DNA of 64,000 nucleotides from Drosophila persimilis (lineage: Eukaryota > Arthropoda > Insecta > Diptera > Drosophilidae): contig NW_020825289.1 of NCBI RefSeq assembly GCF_003286085.1, positions 2,232,001 to 2,296,000 of the forward strand. The letters are read 5' to 3'. The translations under genes and the position numbers were made by a program. The notes beneath the pieces were generated by a model. It was not told where the DNA came from, ran no database searches, and worked only from the letters and a program-made list of their open reading frames with translations. The stretch's first letter is position 1. Every line of letters begins with the position of its first letter. Below are positions 53,766-63,288 of this stretch, in pieces.

Positions 53766-54169
53766 TGTAACGAATACGGATCACCACGTGTGCGGGGCAA
53801 GAGGAGACTCGGGACAGAGGCGTAAGGATGTGCGGAGAAGGCGAAGCCCCGGACATTACATTTTCACTTTATTCTCTCATTTCCCTACCTATCGCACCGC
53901 TCAGCAGCCCGTATATACGACTAGAGACTCGCTTACCCCTGAATTCCCACGATTGTATTCGTGGAAAGCTTCTTTTCCTCCGTAAGTGCGGCGTTGTTGC
54001 AGGATCTTTTCTCGGACCACTGATCGCGTTGTTGTGGCCCGTCCGGCCTTCTCCAATCGACCCCTATCTCCACGTTTTCCCAAGTCGGCACCGGCGTTTT
54101 GCTGACTCTGCCGATCCAGCGTCCGCGTAGGCGGCCAGCGTCGTCATTCTCGCTGCGGCAGAAGGCTGG

Positions 54170-54395
54170 CACCGTTGTTTCTAGCGCTTCTCCTCTGCCG
54201 TTGCTGCGTCGATGCTGTTGGCGTATCGTTTTCAGCGCTTCTCTTCTGCCGTTGCTGCGTCGGTGCGGTCGGCTCGCTGTTCTCGGCGTTTCTCTTCTGC
54301 CGTTGCTGCGTCGGTGCCGTTGGTTTTTGGTCCTCTGTGTTTTCCTCGTCTCTCTTTTGCCGCTGCTGCGTTGTTGTTGTTGGCTTACTGTTCTG
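54170..54395. repeat. 52-60-bp tandem array in the gypsy LTR
   Basis: Four units with ctcttctgccgttgctgcgt and a spacer that varies, starting near 54198, 54248, 54300 and 54360. Confidence 0.85.
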
Positions 54396-54454
54396 AAAAA
54401 CCAGTGGCGTCTGCCGTGATCTGCCGAAATTAATAACATGTAGCCTTCCTGGCC

Positions 54455-54471
54455 TTCCCCCCTCCCCTCTT
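54455..54471 (-). other. Gypsy polypurine tract candidate
   Basis: The minus strand reads AAGAGGGGAGGGGGGAAGG just before the 3' LTR. A purine run here is needed for plus-strand priming. It lies about 16 nt from the deduced LTR edge, so the edge or the tract could be slightly misplaced. Confidence 0.6.
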
Positions 54472-54601
54472 AACCTAAAACTGAAAAGTCAATAAAGAAA
54501 AGTCAAAAATTTTAATTCTAATAACGTAATCTCGGGTCCCTCCAATGGGAAAATGACGGCGAACTGATGGGCGGAAAAATGTGGGTGGAGCGTACGCTCC
54601 C

Positions 54602-55747
54602 TCACACCCCCTCCATACTTCGGGGGTGACGAAGAGTGAGGGTGACGGCCCGGCTGCGGGTAATTTTTACGCGAAAGCAAGTGCCGTCATCGACCTCCAG
54701 TCGCCGGACTCCCAGTCGGTAGGCGCGATCGCGTAAGAATACGGTGATGTTGGATATGAGGTCCCGGGGCAACCGCCGACCTGGCGCGTTGGTCCGCCAT
54801 TCGGGGAGAGCCTCTGCCCATTCCGGGTCGTCCTGCACCGCGTCTACCGTAAGGTGGAGTCGGAGGATTTGCAGCAGGTCGGCCATCTCGCCATACTCCA
54901 GCGGGAGGCTCTCTTCGGAGTCGAAGTCAACTACTCCCTCATCGGCACGTTGTAGTGGTAGTCCGGCGTGGGCGGCTACGAGGGGAGGCGGGACGTCATC
55001 TGACCCCGATGGGTTGGCTGGGGCCCACTACTGGTTCGCCTAGGGCGCGAAGCCCAGGCTCATGAGGGACCCGGAATCGAACCCTCCGTCTTCGCGTTGG
55101 GGTCCTACTCCTTCCCCTACATCGCTTGCGTGGGACACGTCGGAGTAGTGTGGTCCAGCACCGTCCCCGGATTCGTCCTCGTTGTGCACCGCTGGAGGGG
55201 TGGCTGCCCGACCTTGACCGGCCAGGTTCCACTCGGCCCAAAAGGGGAGAGTCCCTTCGTTTCCGCGAGACAGTGGGTGTCTGTTCCCTTCGTCCTGCAG
55301 CGTGGACGCCAGGCTTTGAGCGTCGCGTATTATCGTCTCGTGTTCGTCGGTGTCCGTGGTCGCGTTGTCGTCGTCTATGGCGGCCCCATAACTCCCGAAC
55401 CAACGGCGATTCAAGGCGGCGACGTCGTGATTGGGCGCCGAGCGGACACCAGCGGTTGCGAAGCGGCCATCGGGCTCTACTTTCTCTTCGGCGTCGGTCC
55501 CCGGGTCCTGGGTTTGTTGGTCGATCCACCCTTCGATGGCTGCCGCGCGCTGGCCCCACGGCATCCTGTCCTATTGTCGAAGTGTCGCCTCTCCGACCCG
55601 CCTCAGCTGGGCTTGACGGTTCCGGTTTGTCGATGGTTCGTCGGCAGGTGCTGGGACTTCAGGCTGCTGGTCTCCGCTAGGGTGTCCCGTCGTATCACCA
55701 TTTGCCCCTAGGGGCCGAGCTTGCCTTCCGTCTCTTAGACGCTTCAT
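54602..55747 (-). pseudogene. Gypsy third ORF, not recognisably env, with three in-frame TAG
   Basis: One minus-strand frame of about 382 codons from an ATG at 55747 (MKRLRDGRQARPLGANGDTT) through MPWGQRAAAIEGWIDQQTQD (55564), SLMSLGFAP-TAG (55040), then ADEGVVDFDSEESLPLEYGE and MADLLQILRLHLTVDAVQDD to RHPRSMEGV (54602). The frame is uniform across three amber codons, so it was once one ORF. It is acidic and hydrophilic in the middle, with no signal peptide or membrane span, unlike a retroviral env. A splice-acceptor-like TTTTCTCCCTAG sits 14 nt before the ATG. Function unknown. Confidence 0.65.
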
Positions 55748-56520
55748 GTCTTCAGTCGATTCTAGGGAGAAAATGCCTGTCGGTTAGAACCTGCCTGTCT
55801 TAACTAGAAATATTAATACCCTACCCCTATCCTGCTTGAGCGGTGCGAGTAAGAAGATGTTTACATTGGGTGTAGTACTTATCTAATCCCATAAGGGGAT
55901 GTATACGTAGCTTACGGTTTCGTGGGTCGCGCCCCTTACGGGGCGAGGACGTTACGGTAGCGCGCTACCGCAAGTGGCCCTTGCGAAGTCGGCAGGTCAT
56001 TCGGGTCTTTCCAGCGTCGTCGGGTTCTCCTCGGGGTGGTCCACTCCGTGGAACGCCTTTAAGTCGGCTAAACTCGCTGTTTTCCTCCGTTTACCTTGTT
56101 GAATCTGTAGTCGAGCTACGTTGGGAGATAAGAATTGGGTTACCTTGTACGGCCCGTCGTACTTAGGGGCCAACTTTGCCGCGAAACCGTCGCCGTCTTT
56201 GGAGGACCGACTAGGGTTCCTAGTTCGGGTCGCCACTCGCGCCGTCGGAGGTCGTATATTCTCTTCTGCTCTTGGGATGCCCGTTGGGTGTTCTCCTGTA
56301 CGACCTTGAATACTTCCTGCAGTCGTGTCGCCTTCTCATGGGCAGGCTCTGGTTCATTTCCTAATCCTGGGGTCACTTCGTCGTACAAGACTCCTGGTAG
56401 CCTTGGTCTCGTCCGAGTACCAAAAAGGCCGGGCTGAAGCCCGTGGTGTCCGACGTGCTGCTGTTTATGGCCAAGCTTAACTCGGGGAGGAGATCGTCCC
56501 AGGTCCGTTGGTCCCGTCCC
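55684..56520. repeat. 837-bp tandem duplication, left unit
   Basis: Repeats 56521-57357 with near identity. It contains the integrase C-terminal codons (55997-56236), the 3' non-coding stretch and the acceptor-like site. Confidence 0.95.
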
Positions 56521-56538
56521 GTCCCGTCGTATCACCAT
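55997..56538 (-). pseudogene. Duplicate of gypsy integrase C-terminus
   Basis: Copy of 56834-57375 within the 837-bp repeat: frames 56140-56538 and 55997-56236 (same AKLAPKYDGPYKV text). It lacks the catalytic core and is silent. Confidence 0.85.
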
Positions 56539-57357
56539 TTGCCCCTAGGGGCCGAGCTTGCCTTCCGTCTCTTAGACGCTTCATGTCTTCAGTCGATTCT
56601 AGGGAGAAAATGCCTGTCGGTTAGAACCTGCCTGTCTTAACTAGAAATATTAATACCCTACCCCTATCCTGCTTGAGCGGTGCGAGTAAGAAGATGTTTA
56701 CATTGGGTGTAGTACTTATCTAATCCCATAAGGGGATGTATACGTAGCTTACGGTTTCGTGGGTCGCGCCCCTTACGGGGCGAGGACGTTACGGTAGCGC
56801 GCTACCGCAAGTGGCCCTTGCGAAGTCGGCAGGTCATTCGGGTCTTTCCAGCGTCGTCGGGTTCTCCTCGGGGTGGTCCACTCCGTGGAACGCCTTTAAG
56901 TCGGCTAAACTCGCTGTTTTCCTCCGTTTACCTTGTTGAATCTGTAGTCGAGCTACGTTGGGAGATAAGAATTGGGTTACCTTGTACGGCCCGTCGTACT
57001 TAGGGGCCAACTTTGCCGCGAAACCGTCGCCGTCTTTGGAGGACCGACTAGGGTTCCTAGTTCGGGTCGCCACTCGCGCCGTCGGAGGTCGTATATTCTC
57101 TTCTGCTCTTGGGATGCCCGTTGGGTGTTCTCCTGTACGACCTTGAATACTTCCTGCAGTCGTGTCGCCTTCTCATGGGCAGGCTCTGGTTCATTTCCTA
57201 ATCCTGGGGTCACTTCGTCGTACAAGACTCCTGGTAGCCTTGGTCTCGTCCGAGTACCAAAAAGGCCGGGCTGAAGCCCGTGGTGTCCGACGTGCTGCTG
57301 TTTATGGCCAAGCTTAACTCGGGGAGGAGATCGTCCCAGGTCCGTTGGTCCCCGTCG
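56521..57357. repeat. 837-bp tandem duplication, right unit
   Basis: Starts gtcccgtcgtatcacc as does 55684. The right end continues into the integrase core (ggtccccgtcgacg), whereas the left unit ends in ggtcccgtccc followed by this unit. A short gtccc run at the junction may have guided the exchange. Confidence 0.95.
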
Positions 57358-58055
57358 ACGTATTGTGCACTCATTGTCTTGATGGTCCGGTTTGCCCTCT
57401 CCGTCGGATTTTGCTGAAGGGTATACGGCGCGGTGTGCTCGAGTTCCATTCCCGCCACCTCGCAAAATTTCCGGAAGGACCGACTAGTGAATTGTGCTCC
57501 GTTGTCGCACACAAACTTCCACGGGACCCCGAATCGGCAGAGTATCCTCTCTCGGAACGCCTTCTCCAAGTGGACAAGTGTGGCTTTCCGGAGTGGCACA
57601 AGTTCTACCCATTTGCAGAATGAGTCGAAGAACACGAGGAGCATCGTGTTACCATGCGTTGAGCGGGATAGTGGGCCCACGAAGTCCGCTCAAAGGATGT
57701 CGAACGGGCCCATAGCCTGGCGCGTATACATGTGACCTGTGGGTTTGTTCTGGCTCACCTTAAATTTTTGGCAGCTTTCGCAATGTTTCACGTATCGGGC
57801 CACGTCTCTGTAGAGTCCTGGCCTGTAATTTCGTTGGGCTACCCGAGTGACAGTCTTCCGTATTCCTAGGTGTCCGGCGGTCGGGTGATCGTGGCATTCT
57901 TCTAGCACTCGTCTACGATGGCCACTGGTGACGCATAACTTCCACTGGTGAGATTCTTCCTCGATTGGTCGGTGCCCAGGCTGCCGGTAGATCTGTCCGT
58001 TCTCGATTATAAATTCTCTGCATTCCTCAGGTCGTGACTGGATACGTTTGAGCAA
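56834..58055 (-). pseudogene. pol: Gypsy integrase
   Basis: Zinc domain at 57690-58055: CHDHPTAGHLGIRKTV (H-x4-H), CESCQKFKVSQNK (C-x2-C). Catalytic core at 57210-57680: FFDSFCKWVELVPLRKA (first Asp), VCDNGAQFTSRSFRKF (second Asp), YTLQQNPTERANRTIK (Glu). C-terminal part at 56834-57465: RLQEVFKVVQENTQRASQEQ, AKLAPKYDGPYKVTQFLSPN, SLADLKAFHG. The triad is visible. Frames shift at about 57690, 57210 and 57060, so it is not expressed as one protein. Integrase inserts the cDNA into host DNA. Confidence 0.88.
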
Positions 58056-58114
58056 CCTTTGTATGCAGGGGCAGGTGGGCAGGTCTTCTAGGGTTCTTTG
58101 TATGGTGTCGATAG

Positions 58115-58246
58115 GTTACCGGGAAAGAGCGTCTGCTACGATGTTTTGGCTTCCGCGTCGGTAAAGTACGTCATAGCGATACTGTTGGAGTTCCAGAGCC
58201 CAACGGGCGATGCGACCGGTCGGATTATTGATCGAGTTTAACCACT
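58115..58246 (-). pseudogene. pol: Gypsy RNase H C-terminal end, joined to RT start by deletion
   Basis: Minus text LNSINNPTGRIARWALELQQ, YDVLYRRGSQNIVADALSR, the last about 40 codons of RNase H. Directly upstream lies the RT fingers frame, so about 300-350 codons of RT and RNase H are deleted at about 58246. Confidence 0.82.
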
Positions 58247-58588
58247 TCAAGGCGAGAAGACTACGCACATCCGCATCTCGCCTGTCTTCTTTCCCACCAT
58301 TACGATGGGTGTGCTGTGTGGGCTGTTTGAAGCTTCGATTCGCCCGTCTTGCAGCAACTCGTCGACCTGAGCTTTGATGATTTTCTGCATGGCCGGATTT
58401 TTGGGGAAGTACCTCTGCTTTATCGGCTTGTCGTCCTTCAGAGTGATGGTATGCTCAGCTATGTGTGACACGCTCTCCAATCCCTCGATCTTGGCCAATT
58501 CTTGCTTCAAGAACTCGGCCACCCACGGCGGGAGGGGTGGTTCGACGATGGGGGCGTCGGCGGTGAGAATTCTTCGAGCAGGGCACAT
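58247..58588 (-). pseudogene. pol: Gypsy RT, N-terminal fingers only
   Basis: 113 codons: VEPPLPPWVAEFLKQELAKI, VSHIAEHTITLKDDKPIKQR, YFPKNPAMQKIIKAQVDELL, GRIEASNSPHSTPIVMVGKK. It stops at RMCVVF (RMCVDFR in intact elements). The palm with its YLDD is missing. Confidence 0.85.
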
Positions 58589-58618
58589 GTAATAATGGCG
58601 AGGTTCACGGTGACTGGG

Positions 58619-59749
58619 TTAGTCGAGTCTGATCTTCGAAAAGGGTTGCGTTGTCCACCGGCCGCGGCTAACGGGGCGAGTTGATAATCCGTGGGGGGGT
58701 GAGGTGCGAGTTGGTCTACCTCGACCCATCCATGTCCTTCGGGGCCGTCGTCTTCCAGGCGTAGCGGGTCGTGGTGTAGAGCTGGTTTCCTGCGGGATGG
58801 TTCGCGCCGACTGAGCTGCACGGCTGGGCATGTCTGTTTTGGCTCGCGTCGATCGTGTTATATTTTTAGCGGGTCCGTCTCGGTCGGGGCTTAGATGCGT
58901 TGTCCTTGTATTGCTGCTAGGTCTGGCGTGGTCGAAACTTAGAAACGTTGTCCTGATGTTACTGCTGGATCTGGTGTGTTCGAGGCTTAGCTCCGTTATC
59001 CTGGTAGGGATACTCTGGGTGGTTTTCGAGGCAGACGGACTGGCCCTGGGTACGTCCAGCGGTGTCGTCGTCGTCTCCGTTGAATCTTCGTTGCTCTGGG
59101 TGGTTTTCGAGGCAGACGGACTGGCGCTGGGTACGTACAGCGGTGTCGCAGTCGTCTCCGTCGTAGCTTCGTTGATGAGTTCGGTGTGGTCGTATCGCAT
59201 CGTGGGTTTGGTTCCGGTGGCGTCGCTGGGTCTGGCGTGGTTGAGATTCTGGTGCGTTGTCACTGGTACATTGCTGGGTCTGGCGTGGTTGGGATTTTGG
59301 TGCGTTGTTACTGGTACATTGCTAGGTCTGGCGTGTTCGAGATTCTGGTGCTTTGTCACTGGTACATTGCTGGGTCTGGCGTGTTCGAGATTCTGATGCG
59401 TTGTCACTGATTTATTCCTGGGTCTGGCATGGTCGGGGTTCGGATCCGTCGGCTTCGTCCGGTGGATCGCTGTTGGATTGGTCGAGCGGGTAGGAGCAGC
59501 GGATGCAGTCGGGGGACATTCGCCACTAAAAGTAACCATGCGGGGACGAGTCGAGGACGTGGGGATCGGGCTGGTTTCCTGGATCCCTCGCTGGGACAAC
59601 TGCAAGTACGTACGTCCGCATTGTATTATGGCCTGGACGCCGCAAAAGAAATCGAGCCCCAGATGTCGTCCACTACCATGGGGAGAACTAATCGAATCAC
59701 CCGCGTTTCCTGTTAATCCAGACGTACCTTGACTGACACTGCTTGCCAC
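58619..59749 (-). pseudogene. pol: Gypsy protease end and repetitive Ser/Thr/Pro spacer before RT
   Basis: 376 codons. Residues 30-55 are the protease end (HLGLDFFCGVQAIIQCGRTY). The rest to residue 376 is low complexity with three repeat families: about four to five 16-residue units like NHARPSNVPVTTHQNL, two about 24-residue units (SPSASKTTQS), and about three 22-residue units (HARPSSNTRTTHLS). The frame stops before the RT frame starts. Such a long mucin-like spacer between PR and RT is unusual in Ty3/gypsy pol as I know it. Confidence 0.72.
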
Positions 59750-59905
59750 ACCTCCTTTGCTGTACCGTCCGCGAGGCGGACGGTAGTCCTTATATTCCTC
59801 GCATTCCCCCCGGTACCTAATTCCTGGGCGATATGTTGAGTGATGAACGACCGCGTTGCTCCCGTGTCGAGGGTGGCTGTCCTTCGACTCCTTCCTGCCT
59901 CCCTC
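59750..59905 (-). pseudogene. pol: Gypsy protease, active-site part
   Basis: The minus frame gives RRTATLDTGATRSFITQHIA QEL at about 59895-59820, with the catalytic DTG followed by ATRSF. It continues toward VRLADGTAKEVW and then breaks before 58619-59749. Confidence 0.78.
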
Positions 59906-59949
59906 CAGACTTAGGGGATGACTTACTCCTGCGGGCCCTGGAGGTACGT

Positions 59950-60804
59950 CTCCGATCGGTTCCCTGACGAGCGGAGACTCGGTCCGTTTCCCGACACGGA
60001 TACCCTACAGCAGTCGATCGTCCGGATGCCACACTCCCAACAGAATAGCACTCGCCGATACCTGCATGAACTGCTGACATGAGCTTCTTCTCCACAATTC
60101 CGGCAGGCCCGGCAGGTGTGTTCACCGGCCGGTCTCCGTCCTGGGTCGCCACGCGGCTTGCCGTCTCGGCGTTCCGGGAGGGCCCGGTGTCGTCTGGAGT
60201 AGCATGCTGCGGGGTGGATAATCTGGGTCCTTGGTATGATGGCGTTCTGGTTTTCGTATCTGGGCGGTCGCTAGCGGGGTGGCCTTGTTCGCGGTCCCGC
60301 GTTGTCTCGTACGCTACTATTCAGTTCGGGTCAGTTCTCATAACGTCTCGAACTCATGCCTACGGGTGAAGAGTTGGTATTCTGGCCGGAGGTTCTCGTA
60401 GATCCTATCCAGCTCCCTGTCTGGAGTATACTGAGCTCGTTGCATCATGAGTCGGAGGTCGATCAGGTAGTCCTGAAAGGCTTCTCGGGGTCGTTGATGA
60501 CTCAAGAACTCTTTCCGGAACTCGGTCCATGGCTTTCCGCACAGATCCCTTCCTTCTGCTATCGCTGATTCGGTCCCGGTGACGGGGACGTGTTCCTCGG
60601 GTTTCTCGGGCTGGGCGCGCTGTCGAAGACCATTCCGAGCTCCTTGATCCGTTTTTCGATCGCCGTCGGATGCTCACCGCGTGAGATGAAGGCCGAGATC
60701 CGGTGTCGCAGTTCGTCCACTGTCCCGGTTTCACCGAGGCCAAATTCCGCGGCGATGGCCTGCAGTTCGTCCTTACGCCGGTACGAAATCCACTGTACAC
60801 CCAT
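59950..60804 (-). pseudogene. gag: Gypsy gag with CCHC zinc knuckle
   Basis: N-terminal frame 60559-60804 (MGVQWISYRRKDELQAIAAE, GTVDELRHRISAFISRGEHP), then in another frame about 60545-60290 the capsid-like text KPWTEFRKEFLSHQRPREAF, QDYLIDLRLMMQRAQYTPD, ELDRIYENLRPEYQLFTR. At 60064-60105 a perfect knuckle CRNCGEEAHVSSSC (C-x2-C-x4-H-x4-C), followed by a degenerate second one (CWECGIRTIDCC). Gag packages the genomic RNA. At least two frameshifts. Confidence 0.8.
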
Positions 60805-61655
60805 GTCGACGCGCGGTGGTAGAAGGTCATAGAGGTCTTTCGCGTTTCGGCGGTAGTATCACGTATTGACCCTCCGGTAGAGTGTTTACTTAGGTAACGC
60901 ACTGAATACCGGAGTCCACGAGGTTAGTCACGGCAGCACGGCGTATGCACGGTTAACACGGTTACCCCATAGAGGGCGCGTCCTGCTGTTGCGTCCTTGG
61001 AGTCCATGCTGCTTGGGGCCCTGGTCGATGGTCGTGGTTGTCGTTAGGCTTTATAGTAGCCTTGGGATCGACCCTTGCTAGGCCGTTCAATGGTCCTTGC
61101 TATAGTTGTCCTTGTAGTCCTCCTGACTGTTGATCCTTGCTAGGCCGGTCAATATTCCTTGCTATCGTTGTCCTTAGAATTGTCCTTGTAGTCCTGGTCG
61201 TGCTGGGTTCGTTGACTTAAGCGCTGAATCTCGTCCCGTGTTGATGGCTGAACGCTGACCGATCACTTTGAAGGCCGCGGTTTTTTGACTCGCTTCAGGG
61301 TCTGGGTCCGAAATATATAGCCGGGCTGGTCGGTCTTCGGGAGGGTTCTGGCGCTCGCTCGGCCTCTACCACTCACGACTCGCTGCTCGCCGCGTACGTG
61401 TCGCTCTCTTTCTAGCGATTTCGGCCCAGCTTCGGCTCGGTTCTCTTTCTCTGCCTCGAGACGCGGCTAGGGAGGTTATGGAAGCCAGCCTCGGCTGTAC
61501 GTGAATAATGGGCGACCTCACGTGCGGTTTTACAGACACAACTATTCCTTTGCCTTAATGATGTTGCGCGTGCTACAGTCCCGAAGCCCTCTACTATTCG
61601 CTCTTCTGATCAACTGTTCCCCTTAGCGCCCCAAAACATAACGGAATCCCGGAGT
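60805..61655 (-). other. Gypsy 5' leader, about 850 nt
   Basis: Long untranslated leader between PBS and gag. Short imperfect repeats around cttgctaggccggtcaat (61130-61155) and tccttgtagtcct (61105-61195). No ORF of note. Confidence 0.6.
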
Positions 61656-61673
61656 CCCTGCTCGGGCGCCATC
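61656..61673 (-). other. Primer binding site, tRNA-Lys type
   Basis: The minus strand reads TGGCGCCCGAGCAGGGAC, two bases inside the 5' LTR edge (61676). It differs at one position from the complement of the tRNA-Lys(UUU) 3' end as I remember it (TGGCGCCCGAACAGGGAC). Confidence 0.85.
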
Positions 61674-61675
61674 TG

Positions 61676-62058
61676 TAAGGAAGCGATCTTGGCTGGGATA
61701 CATATCTCAATCTACTCCAGGGTCGAAATTACAGCAATATGTATAATTTGCCGGGACTCCGAATTTAGGATCGACGATGGGGACGGGGAGGCAGTCCCGC
61801 AGACGGGAGCGATCGAGATGAAGGAGAACCATACAGGGCGTGTCAGCCAGTTTCGCCGAAAACGCTTGGGCAATCGCCGGATAGCGCTTTCAGGATCCCA
61901 TCAGACGCGGAAATACGGACAGGTATCGCCGAGAGTACCTAGGCTATCGCCGGACAACACTTACGGGACCCTGTCGAACTAAGAATTACTACGAAGCGGA
62001 ACTTTTCTATGCGAAGATACCGACAAGTATCGCCGAGAGTGCTTAGGCTATCGCCGGA
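61676..62058 (-). repeat. Gypsy 5' LTR, truncated
   Basis: Matches the first about 380 bp of the 3' LTR (tgtaaggaagcgatcttggc ...) with many substitutions and small indels. Lost beyond about 62058, so promoter-containing parts (the far end on the minus strand) are missing. Confidence 0.82.
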
Positions 62059-62221
62059 GCAATAGCAATAGCAATAGCGCTTTTGCTTAGTACCTCTCTC
62101 TATAACCGCTCTCCACTATGCTCTCTTTTTTTACCAGTTCCCCTTTGAGGATTGTGTGGCTCATTGGTCTGATACATTGGTCTTTTTTTCGCAAATTTCT
62201 GTAGTAAATAAATAAATAATA
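62059..62221. other. Unassigned between truncated LTR and INE-1
   Basis: About 160 bases including agcaat triplicated near 62058-62078 and an aaataaataaataa run at 62206-62220. No family recognised. Confidence 0.35.
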
Positions 62222-63285
62222 ATGAGGGGGAACGTTGTGAGTTGCTGCGGACACCGCAACTCTACATTTATACCCGATGCTTAGTCAGTGTGGCTCTCCT
62301 CCGGCAGACGCCGCAAATATTAAACGACACGACAAAGAGTGCGTGCGAGAGAGACAGAAAATCAGTCTGAGCGCGACGTCGGGCGCTGCGTAGCCACTAA
62401 AAATTGATTTGTTCCTTTTGGCTATAAAATTGATCTGATCTGATCCAGATTCAGCTATCTGATAGATATGATCATATTCTCGAATCTGCAATATTGTGGA
62501 TGATTTCGTCTTTTGTGGAGGCGGAAAAGAGTAGGGCGAAATTTTAAGATATACGTTTTGTAGTGAGATCTAGGAGTGCGGATACCAAATTTGGTTACTC
62601 TAGCGTTAATATTCTCTGAGATTTGTGGATACCCCCAGATTTTTGTCCTTTGCGGGGCGGACGGGGGTGTGGCGAAATTTTGAAACAAACTCGTCAAGTT
62701 CCGATTTCTTAGGAGTGTGGATACCAATATTGGTTGATCTGGCTGTTATAGGTTCAAAGATCCTTGAACTCATATTTTGCAATTGGCAAAACCGACCATG
62801 AAACCTGTGTGTTAAAGAGAGACAGAGCAAGAAAAAATGAAGTTTTATTGATTCTGGCTATAATAATTATACGATCTGCTTTAGATTTTACACTCTAGAA
62901 CATATAGTCGTCCTCTACGATTCTGCGTTTCAGTTTTATTGTATCTTTGAACTTGTGGATGCCACAGATTTTCGCCCTTTGTGGGGGCGGAAGTGGGCGG
63001 GGCAAAGTTTTGAAATATTTTTGTAGCAGTAACATATCACAGAAGTCTGGATCCAAAACATGCTCTAGCTCTTATATTCTTTGAGCACTAGGCGCTGAAG
63101 GGGACGGACAGACGGACGGACGGACAGACGGACAGACAGACAGGTCTCAATCGACTCGGCTATTGATGCTGATCAAGAATATATATACTTTATGAGGTCA
63201 CAAACTATTCCTTCTGGACGTTACACACATCCATTTTCACCACAAATCTAATATACCCCAATACTCATTTTGAGTATCGGGTATA
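62222..63285 (-). mobile_element. INE-1 element, near full length, reversed
   Basis: Plus-strand start aatgagggggaacgttgtga (3' end of the element), 3' hairpin at 62240-62265, GGAC/GACA run 63100-63140, and cgggtata end at 63285 with the 5' hairpin. Its first base block has AATGAGGGG where AACGAGGGG is usual. Confidence 0.88.
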
Positions 63286-63288
63286 AAA

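Larger units (their letters stand above)
53043..54438 (-). repeat. Gypsy 3' LTR, about 1.4 kb, with two internal tandem arrays
   Basis: Plus-strand edges tgtaaggaagcg ... aattaataaca (TG...CA). The left about 380 bp are shared with 61676-62058. Array 1 (about 53300-53765): four to five units of 90-106 bp with gcggcttcgggatcctgctg. Array 2 (about 54170-54395): four units of about 52-60 bp with gccgttgctgcgtcg. Long plus ORFs here (53291-53770) are translations of the arrays, not genes. Confidence 0.82.
53043..62058 (-). mobile_element. Ty3/gypsy element (tRNA-Lys-primed, Osvaldo/Ulysses-like), degenerate
   Basis: Minus-strand element, about 9 kb. 5' LTR (62058-61676, truncated), PBS, long leader, gag, protease, repetitive spacer, RT start, deleted RT/RNase H, integrase, 837-bp tandem duplication, third ORF, purine tract, 3' LTR (54438-53043). 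The long LTR, the tRNA-Lys PBS and the integrase wording suggest the Osvaldo/Ulysses group; this is inference. Many frameshifts. LTR pair divergence is clearly greater than in the BEL element, so it is older. Confidence 0.85.

Noticed and set aside
53291-53770. 159-codon plus-strand ORF with repeated APRQSPDSGFGILLG
   Set aside because: It is the translation of the 90-106-bp LTR tandem array, antisense to the element. The repeat explains the open frame.
55097-55711. 204- and 184-codon plus-strand ORFs
   Set aside because: They are GC-rich antisense shadows of the gypsy third ORF. The minus frame has the coherent acidic protein text.
58830-59396. 188-codon hydrophobic plus-strand ORF
   Set aside because: Antisense of the Ser/Thr/Pro repeat spacer; the apparent hydrophobicity comes from the repeat complement.
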